From contig JBDNJM010000133.1 in NCBI GenBank assembly GCA_041687755.1, positions 1-21,033 on the forward strand: 21,033 bases of DNA, written 5' to 3'. Made by a program: the position numbers and the translations under genes. Below the pieces are notes generated by a model, which had not been told where the DNA came from, did no database searches, and saw nothing but the letters and a program-made list of their open reading frames with translations. Below are positions 20,845 to 21,033 of this stretch, one piece after another; the stretch's first letter is position 1; each line of letters begins with the position of its first letter. This stretch comes from JBDNJM01 sp041687755. GTDB taxonomy: Bacteria > Planctomycetota > UBA1135 > GCA-002686595.

Positions 20845-21033
20845 GCGGCTGTCAAGAAATGGCGTTGCCCAGCCGAAGTGCCTCTCAGTTGTCTTTTGGC
20901 CCATCGCCTGAAGGCGCTGCGGTGCCTTTTGGCCCATCGCCTGAAGGCGCTGCGGTGCCTTTTGGCCCATCGCCTGAAGGCGCTGCGGTGCCTTTTGGCC
21001 CATCGCCTGAAGGCGCTGCGGTGCCTTTTGGCC
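20841..21033 (+). repeat. R5, stop-codon-associated hairpin element with tandem expansion
   Basis: Fifth copy, starting one base before the ACP stop codon. CTGAGCGGC (20841-20849) pairs with GCCTCTCAG (20880-20888) with one mismatch. The ATG (20859) sits at the same offset of 18 as in the other copies. From offset 52 the element turns into a 33-bp tandem array, so its normal right half is not seen before the window ends. Confidence 0.85.
20893..21033 (+). repeat. 33-bp tandem repeat, four copies plus partial fifth, open at window end
   Basis: Units begin CTTTTGGCCCATCG at 20893, 20926, 20959, 20992 and 21025, and the visible copies are identical. The period is a multiple of three, so all frames stay open; in the frame of the element's ATG each unit reads as eleven residues (GPSPEGAAVPF). 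The unit derives from the middle of the R element (GGCCCATCG is shared with the other copies). The full copy number cannot be known from this window. Confidence 0.95.

Overview
High-GC (roughly two-thirds G+C) bacterial chromosomal DNA with 15 confident protein genes, no rRNA or tRNA gene that I could find, no transposase and no CRISPR array. The gene set is an environmental, probably Gram-negative chromosome: a DNA polymerase I with intact proofreading site, DNA polymerase IV, a MATE exporter, a DUF368 lipid-carrier transporter, secreted proteins with signal peptides, an OleA-type condensing enzyme and a GbsR regulator-ketosynthase-ACP unit. I infer a Planctomycetota-like host from style and content, but no gene here settles it.

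Layout. 1-5475: DUF368 protein (-), TfoX-like protein (+), MATE exporter (-), SRPBCC protein (+) and rhomboid protease (-), alternating in strand. 5476-8881: HAD phosphatase and polA (+). 8882-11750: a 393-bp gap, a small cysteine-rich secreted protein and a membrane-anchored or exported protein with regulatory-type beta domains. 11898-14407: dinB (-) divergent from an oleA-like gene (+). 14408-18442: a 705-bp gap, a large secreted protein that may be a glycoside hydrolase, and a 498-bp gap with a long hairpin, a 25-bp tandem repeat and a likely operator. 18443-20844: GbsR-family regulator, FabF-like ketosynthase and acyl carrier protein in one apparent operon.

The most unusual feature is a family of five related ~130-bp elements (R1-R5). 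Four of them begin exactly at the stop codon of a plus-strand gene, so that the TGA lies inside the 5' arm of a hairpin (CTGAGAGGC / GCCTCTCAG, 30-nt loop). The fifth is joined head-to-tail to the second. The last one expands into a 33-bp tandem array that runs off the window. A separate 150-bp perfect inverted repeat follows R1. A second genome-style signal is a TANGCT-like hexamer placed 8-10 nt before the start codon of several genes, the geometry expected for leaderless transcripts.

Two lipid-related enzymes sit in the window (OleA-like head-to-head condensing enzyme; ketosynthase plus ACP), but no OleB, OleC or OleD and no FabD, FabG or FabZ partner is present within it.
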